From Heliocidaris erythrogramma (lineage: Eukaryota > Echinodermata > Echinoidea > Camarodonta > Echinometridae): 64,000 nt of DNA. A model generated the notes under the pieces. That model searched no databases. It had not been told where the DNA came from and saw nothing but the letters and a program-made list of their open reading frames with translations. Made by a program: the position numbers and the translations under genes. Of this stretch, positions 1-11,600 are shown piece after piece (position 1 is the first letter of the stretch; each line of letters begins with the position of its first letter). The stretch spans positions 9,964,244-10,028,243 of the forward strand of contig CM046861.1 of the NCBI GenBank assembly GCA_025617745.1, in the 5' to 3' direction.

Positions 1-1101
1 GCTCTCCGTTGATGAGGTATTACCGGTAGAAGAACGAGATCGTGGCAGAGCAGGGTTTTTATAGTATCGCGCACCGTTTTGTTTCTTGAAGGCATCCGGA
101 TGCTGATGAGTATCACCAGGTGTATTGATAGGTTTAGGTGCTCTCTGAGGATACTGAGACATTTCCGTCGTGGGTATGGGGGCTCGAGGATCGTAGTGAC
201 GTGAAATTGGAGGCTGCATTTGCCTTCCCTGGACATCAACGGGGTTTTCAGCCATCATCCTAGGTCCAGGAGGAGGTGCGTAGATCATTCCTGGACCGGT
301 TCCATTGTATACATCCCTTGGCGTAGGGTGACCTGCATGAGGTTGTGGTGGCGCTATAGCAGCGTCCAGAGGAGCCTGCCCTGGTGGGAAGCCAACCGGT
401 CTGTTCTGACCGTGATTTCTGGCCAATCGCACAGCAGCGCCCTTGTTCTTAGAGCCATCAAGAATGACTGAGTACATGGTCAAATCAGCAGCCGTCAATG
501 ATTCGGTAGGTGACGTCGGTGGAGAGAGGTCAAATGCAGGACCTGGGGTAACACCACTAATTGCGCTCTGCTGTCGGAGAAACTTTCGCTCTTGCCGCAT
601 CCGTCGCCGCTTCTGTAAGTCTTCAAAAACTTCGAGGAAAGTACGAAGCAACCAATATGTGATTTCACTTGCCTCTTTCTTTCGTTCACAGTGGAAAGCA
701 TGACATTCGAATAAACTGTTCTCAGGGTTTGAGTCTGTTCTGGTAATAATGGCAAAGACTTTAGGATGCTGCTCATCTGCTACTCCATAACAGATGTGAT
801 GTATTGGAATCAAAACGTGCTTCTCCTTACCGAATGCTCCGTTCAAATCCAGGAAATGAAAACCCTTTTCCGTAATCTGGAGAGCCGACTTCTTCGGCGA
901 CTTTTGTCGATCCTTCAGCTTCATGAGGGCCTCGACGGGTTCCGAAATAAACTCTCTTCCGTATTCTCCTCGAGCCGGCATTTTCCCCAAATAATGTACT
1001 GGGAATACGGGGCATTTTTGCTCGACGGGACCTCTCCCACTTCGAGGCAACCCGCCTCGATCCTTCTCCAAACTTTTCCGCATAATGTTCTTCGATGCCA
1101 T
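1..1101 (-). CDS. PTB/PID-domain adaptor protein, 5' part (C-terminus beyond left edge)
   Basis: An open frame of 367 codons runs on the minus strand from an ATG at 1101 to the left edge without a stop. An in-frame TGA at 1128-1126 lies just upstream, which supports this start. Residues about 35-140 read as a phosphotyrosine-binding fold: it opens with FPVHYLGK, which resembles the first strand of Dab/Numb/NOS1AP-type PTB domains. It continues through HICYGVADEQHPKVFAI and LFECHAFHC, the usual central strands, and ends in an amphipathic helix (TYWLLRTFLEVFEDL). A basic, probably coiled stretch follows (KRRRMRQERK), then a Pro-, Gln- and Gly-rich disordered tail with SPPTSP and repeated PPP runs. 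PTB proteins act in the cytoplasm as adaptors that bind NPxY-type motifs or lipids. I cannot assign the subfamily; FAM43, Dab and NOS1AP types are alternatives. The gene is divergent from the SEC14-like gene. No intron is visible in this piece. Confidence 0.78.
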   Translation of the reverse strand, partial: MASKNIMRKSLEKDRGGLPRSGRGPVEQKCPVFPVHYLGKMPARGEYGREFISEPVEALMKLKDRQKSPKKSALQITEKGFHFLDLNGAFGKEKHVLIPIHHICYGVADEQHPKVFAIITRTDSNPENSLFECHAFHCERKKEASEITYWLLRTFLEVFEDLQKRRRMRQERKFLRQQSAISGVTPGPAFDLSPPTSPTESLTAADLTMYSVILDGSKNKGAAVRLARNHGQNRPVGFPPGQAPLDAAIAPPQPHAGHPTPRDVYNGTGPGMIYAPPPGPRMMAENPVDVQGRQMQPPISRHYDPRAPIPTTEMSQYPQRAPKPINTPGDTHQHPDAFKKQNGARYYKNPALPRSRSSTGNTSSTES

Positions 1102-2774
1102 TTTCCCGTAATGTTGCCAACAGAATCAGAGTCCAGTTTTATCAAATCACTTTCATAATTCCAAAATGAATATGCTCCAGCAAATGTTCTTTGGAGCCAC
1201 AATAGGACAGTTTAGGTGGTATAGGAGTCCAGATTCCCCGCTATATTCTGCCCTGCGTGCAAACTCTTCACTTCACAATAGCATGATAGAAGAGTGTGCC
1301 CTTCCAAAGCGGGAAGTCTATCGACCACAACAGGTTTGCTCGCTCAATGGGTAAACTAAATCATCACGAAACACAATGGCAAACAATTCTTTGACGTAGG
1401 CTCCATTCTTCTCTCTCACGATCCACAGAAAGTAGTCTATGGAAAAAGAAAAAAAATTAAGACTAGAAGAGAGATTTCGTCCTTTAGTGAAGGTGCACTG
1501 GGTCGTGTCGCGTTTTAAGCTCCACTCTGTCATGGCTGGAACGATCGTCGACAGATTTTTCCAGGGGGTGGGAGAGGCAAAGAATGTCAAAGTCATCCAA
1601 CCATAAACCCAGACAGGAAACAAAATAGTTCAAAGTGAGCTAATTCTGCTGGTTATATTATGCTCAGTTAATTTAGGATCCAATAATGACGTCAGCTTGT
1701 TTTGTTATTCGGCAATAATGATCAAAATCTGCAATCTGTAAACAGCTTCTCATCTGTAGATACAGCAACTTTCAAGATATCAGACATTTAAAATCAAAGT
1801 CGGCGTTATGTAGATCCAGATCAGCATGGTATTGTTGATACTAATTTTGTACTTTGTTTTATTCAAATTCGTCCAAGTCGACAACAAATTAGTGAAGGCG
1901 ATGTGTCCGTCCAAAAACACACCTGAAGAATATCAGTTTTCTTTATCAGCATGTACGATTTTATCCCACTCACACTAGTACATGAGTACTTCCATCCAAA
2001 CCATGTCAACAAGATATTACGCTATTGTGTTTACCCTTTTGTAACAGTCTAGATAGATATTTCTCAGCGTGGACTTTACCTCCTATAAATCCTAACACTT
2101 CCTCGAATATCTTATTTATACCTTCAATTTACGGCTCTAAAGTATTATAATCATCAGTCACTTTGGAGCATGAAAATAATCATATTTCATCAAAATATGC
2201 ACCCAAATTCCATGCTATATAGGATAACCAGATCAGGCTATTATTCACCGCGCAAAGTACAAAGGCAAATATGCTATATGCAATGGACCAATAATTTGTC
2301 CCTACTAATATACACAAAAACCTACTTCTTTGTATTGTATCCATCATAATTGAACTTTGGCCTGTTATCTTGTCACGATGTTCACTATTTTACTGGTAGA
2401 AGGTGGTACAGAAAACAGAGCCTGTTTACAGATCGGTATCTTGATGAATGTCCAGGCAGACAATGTTTTATTTTAAAGTCGTAAGGATTATGCTATTTCT
2501 CTGACAAGGTTTCCCTTGACTATAATAATGTGTGACATGTTTTTCATAGGAGCAGTGCCGCTGATTTGATCAGTGACTGTTGATGCGGTAGTCCGGTTAC
2601 TTACCTTATTAATATTTTTTTAGAAATATATTTAATGTCTCACAGAGGGGGCCTTTTGCATATAAAACGCAAGTCATGCAAACTTAATTGGTTGAAAACT
2701 AATCCCCTATACATTTTTTTTTTGTTTTCCCACTGATATATATGACATCTCTACGGTTTTTTGATTTATATTTG

Positions 2775-2779
<5 letters not shown>
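1102..2779. other. Intergenic region upstream of the PTB gene
   Basis: No further coding exon is supported. The first part probably holds the 5' untranslated region and promoter of the minus-strand PTB gene. A minus-strand open stretch at 1318-1623 ends in a stop, resembles no protein I know and could be 5' UTR. The rest is AT-rich sequence with no recognisable motif. Confidence 0.4.

Positions 2780-2843
<64 letters not shown>
2780..2843. repeat. (AT)n microsatellite
   Basis: About 64 bases of uninterrupted AT dinucleotide, directly beside the foldback element that follows. Confidence 0.95.
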
Positions 2844-2845
<2 letters not shown>

Positions 2846-2846
2846 C

Positions 2847-2988
2847 CTAAAGGGTACATTAGGAGGACAGTTTTTGTCTTATTTCTATGGTCAACTGTCG
2901 ACCTAATGTACCAACTGTCTACCTAATGTAGGGGGCGCCATTATGACGAAATAAGCATTGCTGTGTGTCTACCTAATGTACCCTTTAG
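2847..2988. mobile_element. Short foldback element (MITE-like), 142 bp
   Basis: The ends are perfect 17-bp inverted repeats: CTAAAGGGTACATTAGG at 2847-2863 and its complement at 2972-2988. The core word ACCTAATGTA also occurs twice inside the element in the same orientation as the right end (near 2899 and 2920), so it holds one inverted and three direct copies. There is no coding capacity. The family is unknown. Confidence 0.7.
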
Positions 2989-3030
2989 TAAAATATAATA
3001 TATCATAAAGAAATGTGAGAAAATTACAAT

Positions 3031-3104
3031 GCCCCGACCGGGATTCGAACCCGGGACCCTGGATTACATGACCAGCTGTGCTCTACCAACTGAGCTATCT
3101 GGGC
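3031..3104 (-). tRNA. Degenerate tRNA-Thr(UGU)-like sequence, possibly a pseudogene
   Basis: On the minus strand the sequence has a clear A box (TAGCTCAGTTGGTAGAGC) and B box (GGGTTCGAATCCC), a paired T arm, and a 7-bp acceptor stem with one A-G mismatch. The anticodon arm reads CTGGT-CATGTAA-TCCAG, giving TGT (Thr). Three things are wrong. The invariant T33 is A. The last stem pair is T-T. Three extra bases (CAG) lie between the D arm and the anticodon stem. It may be a tRNA pseudogene or the head of a worn SINE. No CCA is encoded, as expected in eukaryotes. Confidence 0.55.
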
Positions 3105-5580
3105 TCCCTTTGAAGCAAAGTAACAATCTCACATATATATGTATATACTGTATCATCAGAATGTCTCCTTATATCGAAGGGCTAAATTATATTTCACAAG
3201 ATCACACCAGAATATAATCATCGTGCAGTGTGGAAATGGAAGCAGGCCCAAAGTGCGGCATTTTAGCATTTTGGGGCACATAGAAATTGAAAAGCATGTA
3301 CTTTTTTTCCTTCTTTTTTTAAATATAATTGTAACTAGCCTACAATTGAGCAAGGCTCCCAAGCATTATTCTCGTCTTGGTGTCAATCTGACTTGATGTG
3401 ACCCTGTGTCGACAATTTTATGTTTTCTTTTTGAGCCTTCCATTGTTGAACAGAATAATTAAACGACAGGTACGCGTTGGTACACCATGCATTATGATCT
3501 TATCGTGGCCGGGTTTTTTTTTTTTCTTCTTTTAAACCGATGCAAGATAACCTTGATATACTTGTTATTTTCTGTGCAAGATCAATTTTGTTTTTAGAAT
3601 GACAGGCTATTGAGAGAAAAAAAATCAAGTTGGCCTCAAACTGAAACGTATTACGCTCTATAATATGCTTCAGATATCATATTTTTGCATATTGCTTTTC
3701 TCTGCTCTTTCGAAGTCTATAATACTCATTCACACCCACCCTCCCCCTTTCGAAACGCAATACAAAAATAAAAGACGATGATTTTGAAATGAACATCTTC
3801 GCATTTTAATGACGTATAGGTCCTACTAATTAAAGAAGCAAACGAGCAACAACAAAAAAAATGTTATAAAAATCAATAAAAGAAGAGAATTAGATATTAT
3901 TAATGGTAGAGCGAGAGAAAAAAATTATCTTCAGTTTCAAAAGTTAGACCCATTGACTACTGAATTGTCAAATGCTTAATTGTGTGCTTTTCCTGCTCTG
4001 TTCCCCCTCTTTTACAAATTTCTGCATCCGCCCCTGCGTCGGTCTACTAGTATGTCTCGGCAATTTCTGTTGTTCTTATTCGGGGTAGCCGGGGGCATCG
4101 CCCCCATGGCCCTGACTGCTCATCCGATAGAAGAAAAAGTTCATCCACGTACGGAACTTATAGCGTCAAGACCTTTACCGGCGCTACCCCTATACACAGG
4201 TTTTTTGGAGGTTAACCCCTTAAACCCCATCTCTACCCGGAACCCCCTGTTCAATGAGTGTGGCTACACCAGTAGTTTCATTAAAAAGTCAGTGAAATGA
4301 AATAAATAAATATACGAATTTGAAAAGATAATATAAGGCTCCATCCTATTTACGCCTATGCCAGTGGCCGACTAGCTAGCCAGCTTTTTCCTATGCTTCA
4401 TAACCCCGGGCCTTGGGGCAATTTTTAAAAGTGTTTTTTTTTAAATACCTTGTTCAACTTCTCTTATAATAAAATGGTGACCGACGGACATGATATATCG
4501 GAGAAACGATATGCCATCCACCCCCTGTCCACGGCACCACTACCACACAACAATGATATCGGTGCCAGATCCAGAGTTACCGTCACCAAGGCACCAATCC
4601 AGGTTTACTTAGCCGCCCAGTGAGTATGAGGGTCTACTTGGACTGCGCCAAGATCAAGGGGTTATTTCATCACGCATACTTGGCTACAGGCCTAATACTA
4701 GTAATTTAAACAATAAACGCTATAAAAAAAATACAAAGAGAGATACAAAGAGAGTAGGCCTACTGAAATGAACATTATTTTTCATGTTAGAGATCTAGAC
4801 CTTTGATATGATAATGATGCCCCTAAATTATGGTAGGTCAAACTGCATTAACCGAATATCATGAATATGTTAAAAGAAAAGCGACTGATGCCTGTCTTTC
4901 TGGGTTTTTTTTCAAATCCCCCCCCCCCAAAAAAAAAAAAAAAAAAAAATAAATAAATAAATAAATAAAAAAAAAAAAAAAAGAATTAAATAAAAAAATA
5001 AATAAATAAATAAATAAAAAAATTTTTAAAATGCGTGCTATAAATTGTTTTGTTTGTAGATATGTTTGTTCATGGTTTTCGAGTCTTTTGTACCTGCAGA
5101 CATTATATGCTGCCTAATATAAGTTAGATCATAATGCAGTACGGTATATATCAAGTCCGAAAAAAACATAAATGGTATACCAAAACAGGGAAAAGTAGTG
5201 ATTCTGCTAGTTGATACATTTTGTTATTCTGATCAATACCCGTATATTGCCATGTTCAGGTGTATTGTGTAATTAATGCTTAATCTGTAATATTCATTTT
5301 GAAAATCTGAATAAAGGAATAAAAATTATGAAAAGAAGTATATAAAGTTTATAAAGTTCTTTCTTGAAACAGGAGACACTTTGAAAAGCGATGACTTTTT
5401 ATCCGACAGTCATTCACTGATCTCTTCATCTATATATAGCATGCATGAACCAAGAGGTCAACTATTGCATGCATGCTATGAGGTGATGATGTACCGCTAA
5501 TAATTAACATCACAATGAATCATGATTGCTGAAAACGGGGACTTTAAAAAAGGTGTTTAAATTTCACAAAGTAGGTTTTT
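3105..5580. other. Intergenic region upstream of the SEC14-like gene
   Basis: I see no exon with protein similarity. Content is AT-rich unique sequence plus an A-rich low-complexity block at 4918-5023 with (AAAT)n. The open frame at 3980-4300 has no recognisable domain and I do not call it. Confidence 0.5.
4918..5023. repeat. A-rich low-complexity tract with (AAAT)n
   Basis: A short C run is followed by about 100 bases of A-rich sequence with two blocks of AAAT units. It looks like an old poly-A tail or a microsatellite. Confidence 0.9.
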
Positions 5581-5631
5581 ATGAACGGAAAGCTAATATT
5601 TAGTGGAGATAAAACAGACATCATCTTAAAA

Positions 5632-8600
5632 ATGAGCGGTTTTGTTGGAGATCTAAGTAAAAAGCAATCAGAAGCTTTAGATAAGGTAAGTGATCAGACG
5701 ACAAATTTAGCTCCAGTCCCATATAATATTTTTTTATGTAGTGCGTTTCAACTCATCTCAACACGCATCCCATGCTACTGAAAATTCCTAGCTCAGGCTT
5801 ATTTTCTGATTTTCTTTTCATTATTCCTTATTTTGTTTTGTTTTCTTTTAGATCTAAAGAAACATAAATTGTAACAAGATATCAACAAAATATGGATAAC
5901 TAATGGTAGACCTAGACTCTACTAGTACTAGTACTACTAGCCTAGATCTATTTTGTTATTATTCTTCAGTTATTCTTATTTATTTTATTAACAGTTAAAT
6001 CATAATCTTATTTTATCTTCTTTGTTCTTGATTTGACATTTCTTTTTTTATTGAATTTGTGTGTGTTTTCATTACGAATACGATGTCTTACTTGTTGATT
6101 GTGTAAAATTTTATGACGTCCTGTAATCTTTTTGATATTAGACCTAATAATATATTAAAGGGTGATTTAGACTAGATCAAAACAAAATTGAATAGATCAG
6201 GTCCAATAAGCCGCTTCGGGGATGCAATCTGAGCATGAGCAGATAAAGGTCATCTGTACCAAATTCTAAAACCCACTGACACTAATATTCGATATGTGCT
6301 CATGAATGTCATGTAATCATTATTCAATTATGCACTAATGGTGCATTCCATGATATCCAGGTGGAAGTATTCTTTTTAAAGGGGGAAACAAAAGCTATTC
6401 ATGAGGCACCTCTATCACTCCCAGAGTTATTTTTCTGAAGTGCACATAAAGGGACCCTCCATGTCTAAAATATATGTGGATATTTGGGGTCATTTGTACA
6501 ATCTCAGTACCATGCGCTAACCCCGAACTGGCTTATTGTAATGACCAAAAAAAAATTAAAAATTATTGTGTCTTTGTTCTTGCAGCTCCAGTCAAGATTG
6601 AAAGGAGTTGACCTTCCAGAATCTGATGATATTGATTCCTACCTCCTAAAATGGCTCAGGGGTAAGACTTTGTATTTTACCTTTTTTCCCCTCTCTCTCT
6701 CTCTCTCACAAATAATGATTTTTTTTTTTTTCATTTATTTGCTCAAAGTCCCTCAAACATATCAAAATCTACTCGTTTCTTGATTTTTATATTGGTAAAC
6801 TTTTGTTTTTTGTTTCTTTTAGATGATTTATTTACAAAGTGATGAACTTATTTTTAGGCATAATGTGATGAAGAATCCTGTAATAGCAAAGCCACAGACT
6901 GAAACAATATCCAATAAGATCTGATAAATTGTATCACTTCCAGAATCTTTATGAATACAAATGAAATGTTCATAGAATAATTATACATACTATAGCTAGA
7001 TTTTGATATTTTTTTGTATCACAATGTGAGATGCTGAGAAAATTGATATGATGGTTTCCTGTGACTTGTTTCTTCACAGCTCGGCAATTTGATGTTGATA
7101 AAGCAGAATATATGCTAAGAAATGTAAGTAGCTCTTTTACTTGTTTTCACTTACTTAGCATGGATATGTATTTGAAATTTACAGGACAAACACAAGATTC
7201 TGTTATAGGCCTTAATGTATGAGAATAGCCAGTGAAAACTTTACAAACTCTTAGAACAAATAATATTATAGCAAAGGAGTTGAAGTACATGTTTATAAAG
7301 ATGGCCTGTAATCATTATTTGCATTGGTGTTAAAGGGAGCGACAAGTCGCAATCTATGGGCGCTTTTACCGTTGGCTGCTCCTTTCTCTGGATCAAAGTT
7401 CAAAGCGACTTCAATTTATCGTGCGCAGCTAATAAAAGTTCGCACATTGACCCAAATTTGAGTAAACAAGATCGCGCGTTCTTTATTCCAGTATTTGAAT
7501 CTCATTGGTCGGTTGCGTATGGAGGGATTCGAGTTAACGATCGCGCAAGGAATCCGGCAATAACATTCCTTCGGTAGCGAACAATTGGACCTGATTGTAT
7601 CCGAATTTCCCCGAGTCAGGCCAACTGATCAGGCCCATGGATTACGACTTGCCACTCCCTTTAATGTAGGAACATGGCAAATAATATTTTGTGTTCATCC
7701 ATCAATGGAAATGTGTTTTTTTGAAGTAATCTGTCCAAATCTAACACAGGTTATATGCTTTTACATCGTTGTAGTTAATTCAGCAATGGCTATCTTGCTC
7801 TTTCTTGCTGATAATTTTTTCAGTTATGAATTGGTAACGATAGCGTTTATTCCGTTATAAATAACTGAATTTCAACAATGAAAACCAAGAAATTTGACTA
7901 ATTATTCACTTGTTCAGGTGGATTTAATGGCCGCTGGGCATAATAACCACTTTGGCCAAAAGATCTAGACTTTCTGTTACTCAATTCTGCCATGATATCT
8001 GATTGTACTCATGAATCACTTGTCAATAAATAGCTAGGTAACAAGATACCGTACATGTTTTGTAAGATGGTCGCAGCAAGAATGGATTACGGACACAGAG
8101 ACATGTTAAGCTGAATTCCAATTAGTTAATTTTCTAAATCAAGGTTAGGACTTGACAAATGCATATTTAAACCCCAAATGTTTTCATATTGTTTCTTTCT
8201 CTCTATTTTTTAGCACTTATCATTCAGGGAAAAATGGAATGTGCAATCACTAGTAGACAACTGGCATCCGCCAGAGGTTAGTATTTCTTTTTCTGCCTTT
8301 TTTTTGCTATCTAAATCATAGGTAATAATTTTCCAAACTCTTTAGAAGTGCATAGGGACATTATATCATAGTGTTGTATGTTCGATATAAAAACAGATTA
8401 TTCTAATATAATTATTATAATGATTATTTTATCATCCTTTCATGAAAATAATGAAAAACATACCGTTCAACATTTAAGATGGCAAGACCAAAAGTCATCC
8501 CAGAGAAGTTGACCAAGGAGTCCAAGATGACCGAGGATTGCCCGACTCATGGAACCATCACTACGCGGGGCTGTGTCAAATTAAGCGGTGGTCGCGACCT

Positions 8601-11600
8601 CTAAGTTGAAGAGGTTAAAACACCAATATAATAGGCAAAATTTTGAGAAAATACTTCTTTCCACTTTTTAGGATAATAGAAAAGCTGATTTCAAGCAAAA
8701 TTCTTCAATAGGATCTTTATCACTTTGATCAACTGGCTGTTTTTGGCTGGCGATCTTGCTCCTTTATTTCACACATATGTGCTGAAGACTACACACTCTC
8801 TATGGGAGGCAATTCTCTGTGGTATGAAGGTATGGAGTGCGAGGTTATCTATAATAACCTCGCATATGTGTGATTGGAATTGTCCAAGAGTATATGTCAT
8901 GCAAACGCATAGAAATGTTGATGTAATGAGCCATACGGTGTAGAATATTATTTTTCATCTTATTCTATCATTATTACTATTTTTATTTTCATTATACAGG
9001 TGCTAGACAAGTACATGGTTGGAGGTTTGCACGGGTTCGACAAAGAGGGCTCCCCTGTCTGGTATGAGCCGTTTGGTTACTTTGACCCAAGGGGTGTGGT
9101 TCTTTCGAGCACGGGGAATGACCTGATGAAGATGAAGATCCAGATTTGTGAAGAGATCTTGGCTCAGCTCAGATCGCAGACGAAGAAGGTGAGAGAAATT
9201 TTATTCCAAAAGAAAATTAGAAGTCTTGTGATTGATGCTACAGGCCCATATTCTCGAAACCAGCCCAAGTTAAAAACTTTAGGCCATTGATTAGTGGAAA
9301 GCCAAGTGTCAGCCCTTAAGTTCTGTATGGCTTACTGTAATTAGGTATTAAACATATTAAAAAATGAAATTTTTATGAAGTGAAAATGAGAAAGTACTTT
9401 CATAGTGGAAAGATTCTGTATTTTCATTCAATTACAATGTTACGGTGATTTGTAGATGATGAAGAGGTTGCTATTTGGTATTTCATACATTGGTGGAATA
9501 CATTTGGCTCATAGGTGAGGTTAAATATGGCCTAAACTTAGGTGTTTTTCGAGAATGAGAACCACATTGACTGACATGACAATACGGTCTGTATATTGTT
9601 AAATATGGAAATTGTGCAGTGGGAAAGGAAAGCATTTATGAGTATTTTTTTTTTGGGGGGGGGGGGGGTGTAGTTCGGGGTAGTTTTTTTAAATACAGGT
9701 TTCCCAGCTTATTTTTAAAAATGAGTTACAATGTAATCTTCTTGGATTCAGTTTCTTTGTCTATATTTATGTTCGTATTCACCAAATTTTGTTTTCTCAC
9801 CTTTTTTTTCACCTAAATGCACGCTATGTATAAAGAGTAAGATAATTAACTAAATGTCTGTCATAAATAAATACAAATTGAACCTGAAATGTATACAAAT
9901 TTGTGAATAAATCACTTGTTTAACTAATTTTACAGCTAGGAAAGAGGATAGATAGGATGGTAATTGTCTTTGACTTGGAGAAAGCTGGTCTTTCTCACAT
10001 ATGGAAGCCTTTCATCGACAGATACAACCTCGTCCTGCAAATATTTGAAGCCCACTATCCAGAGATGCTCAAAAAGTGCTTTGTTATAAATGGTTAGTAA
10101 ATGTGCTATTCTTATTTATAAACAGAAAGAGATATTTCTACACTGTTTTGACACAGAAAATGCAATCATTTAAATCTATGACTGAAAATTTGAATAAAAA
10201 GTTATCAACTGAAAGCTAACTAGTAAAAAGGGCCAGCAAAAGAGAGGCTGAAAATGACAAGTATGATGGCTAGGGATCTATGGTAGTTCTTTTTTCTTAT
10301 TTTATGTGTTAATTAACCCATTGACTTCTGAATTCCCTAACTCCCATAGGCTTAATACAGGAGCTGACTGCTTCTAAAAGTCCAAGGGTTAAAGGCATGC
10401 GGCATGTCATGGATTATCTTGCATATCGTTGCCCTCGGATACATCAAATCCTTCCAAAACGTACTCTGATCAGTATTTCATGTCATGGATTATCTTGCAT
10501 ATCGTTGCCTTCGAATACATCAAATCCTTCCAAAACGTACTCTGATCAGTATTTCAGGGAAAGCTTATTGAAAACAAAGGTCTTACAAAAGTTATATATA
10601 CAGTCGCAAAAGAAGTATCTGAATGAAAAATTTTATGTCTCGATTCCCACCTTTGCAGCTCCAGCTTTCTTTTCAATTGGTTTCAACTTAATCAAGCCAT
10701 TCCTGAGTGAAGCTACCAAGAACAAAGTCACTATACTTGGAGGTAAGCTCTCTACAACTATCGATGGATCAGAAACAGCCACAGCCCCTTTTATGCCTCC
10801 TTCATACAAGTACATGTCATGTTATATAAACTGTCTCAAAAAAAAGGAAACTGCTCCTGCAAAATAGAAAAAAAAATTATGTAAATAGATGACAAGGGGA
10901 GATTAAAAAACGTAGCCGTGTGCAACAAATTAGGCGCTGCCGCAAACTGTATGATCTGTGTCATGTCATACTCAGATTTGTAACTTATGTCTTGTCATTT
11001 TGCTGCAGCGATTTTGTTTTGAGGCGGCTTAGGTAGCTTAGCGAAATGGAGTAGCACGAAACGGCGCGTCCGTAACGCAAATGGCGAAATTATTGGTGGC
11101 AGTGGTGAATGAAAAGTTGTAATTTCACATATGTAATGACAGTTTTGGTAATATGACTAACGAAGGTACGTTGTAGAAGGGCGATTCCGTGTAGAGTGTC
11201 CCCTGCAACATATTGCATTTTTATATGTATATTTCATCCATAAACAAAAACTCTCTTGATATGACCAGGTGGTGATACCAGAAAGTACCGTTATATAATG
11301 GTCGTATCGAAAGATTCTTCATTTTGGGAAGAAGTATGTGGAAAAAAGACATCTGTCGTACGGGACACATTGCACGGCATCGCCCAGTAGAGGTATTTTT
11401 ACCGACTCTATATTATGTTTCTACCTTAAAGGGGAATTAACCTCAAGATATAAATGTGCTTATATTCAAAGATGTAATCTATTCCTTCTTGTTGTCCTCC
11501 ATAGTTTTGCAGTAAAATATACGAGATGGGTATAAATCAAGATTTTCTCAGCAAAATTTATCGTCTGCTAGCGATACCTGGGGGCTGCCATTTTCTTGAT

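Noticed and set aside
3980-4300. 106-codon plus-strand open frame
   Set aside because: No domain, no repeats of codon pattern, and no splice context. It looks like chance in a GC-richer patch.
10397-10867. 156-codon plus-strand open frame
   Set aside because: It starts in the 76-bp duplicated intronic repeat and only overlaps exon 7 of the SEC14-like gene by reading through from the intron. The real exon is 10659-10742.
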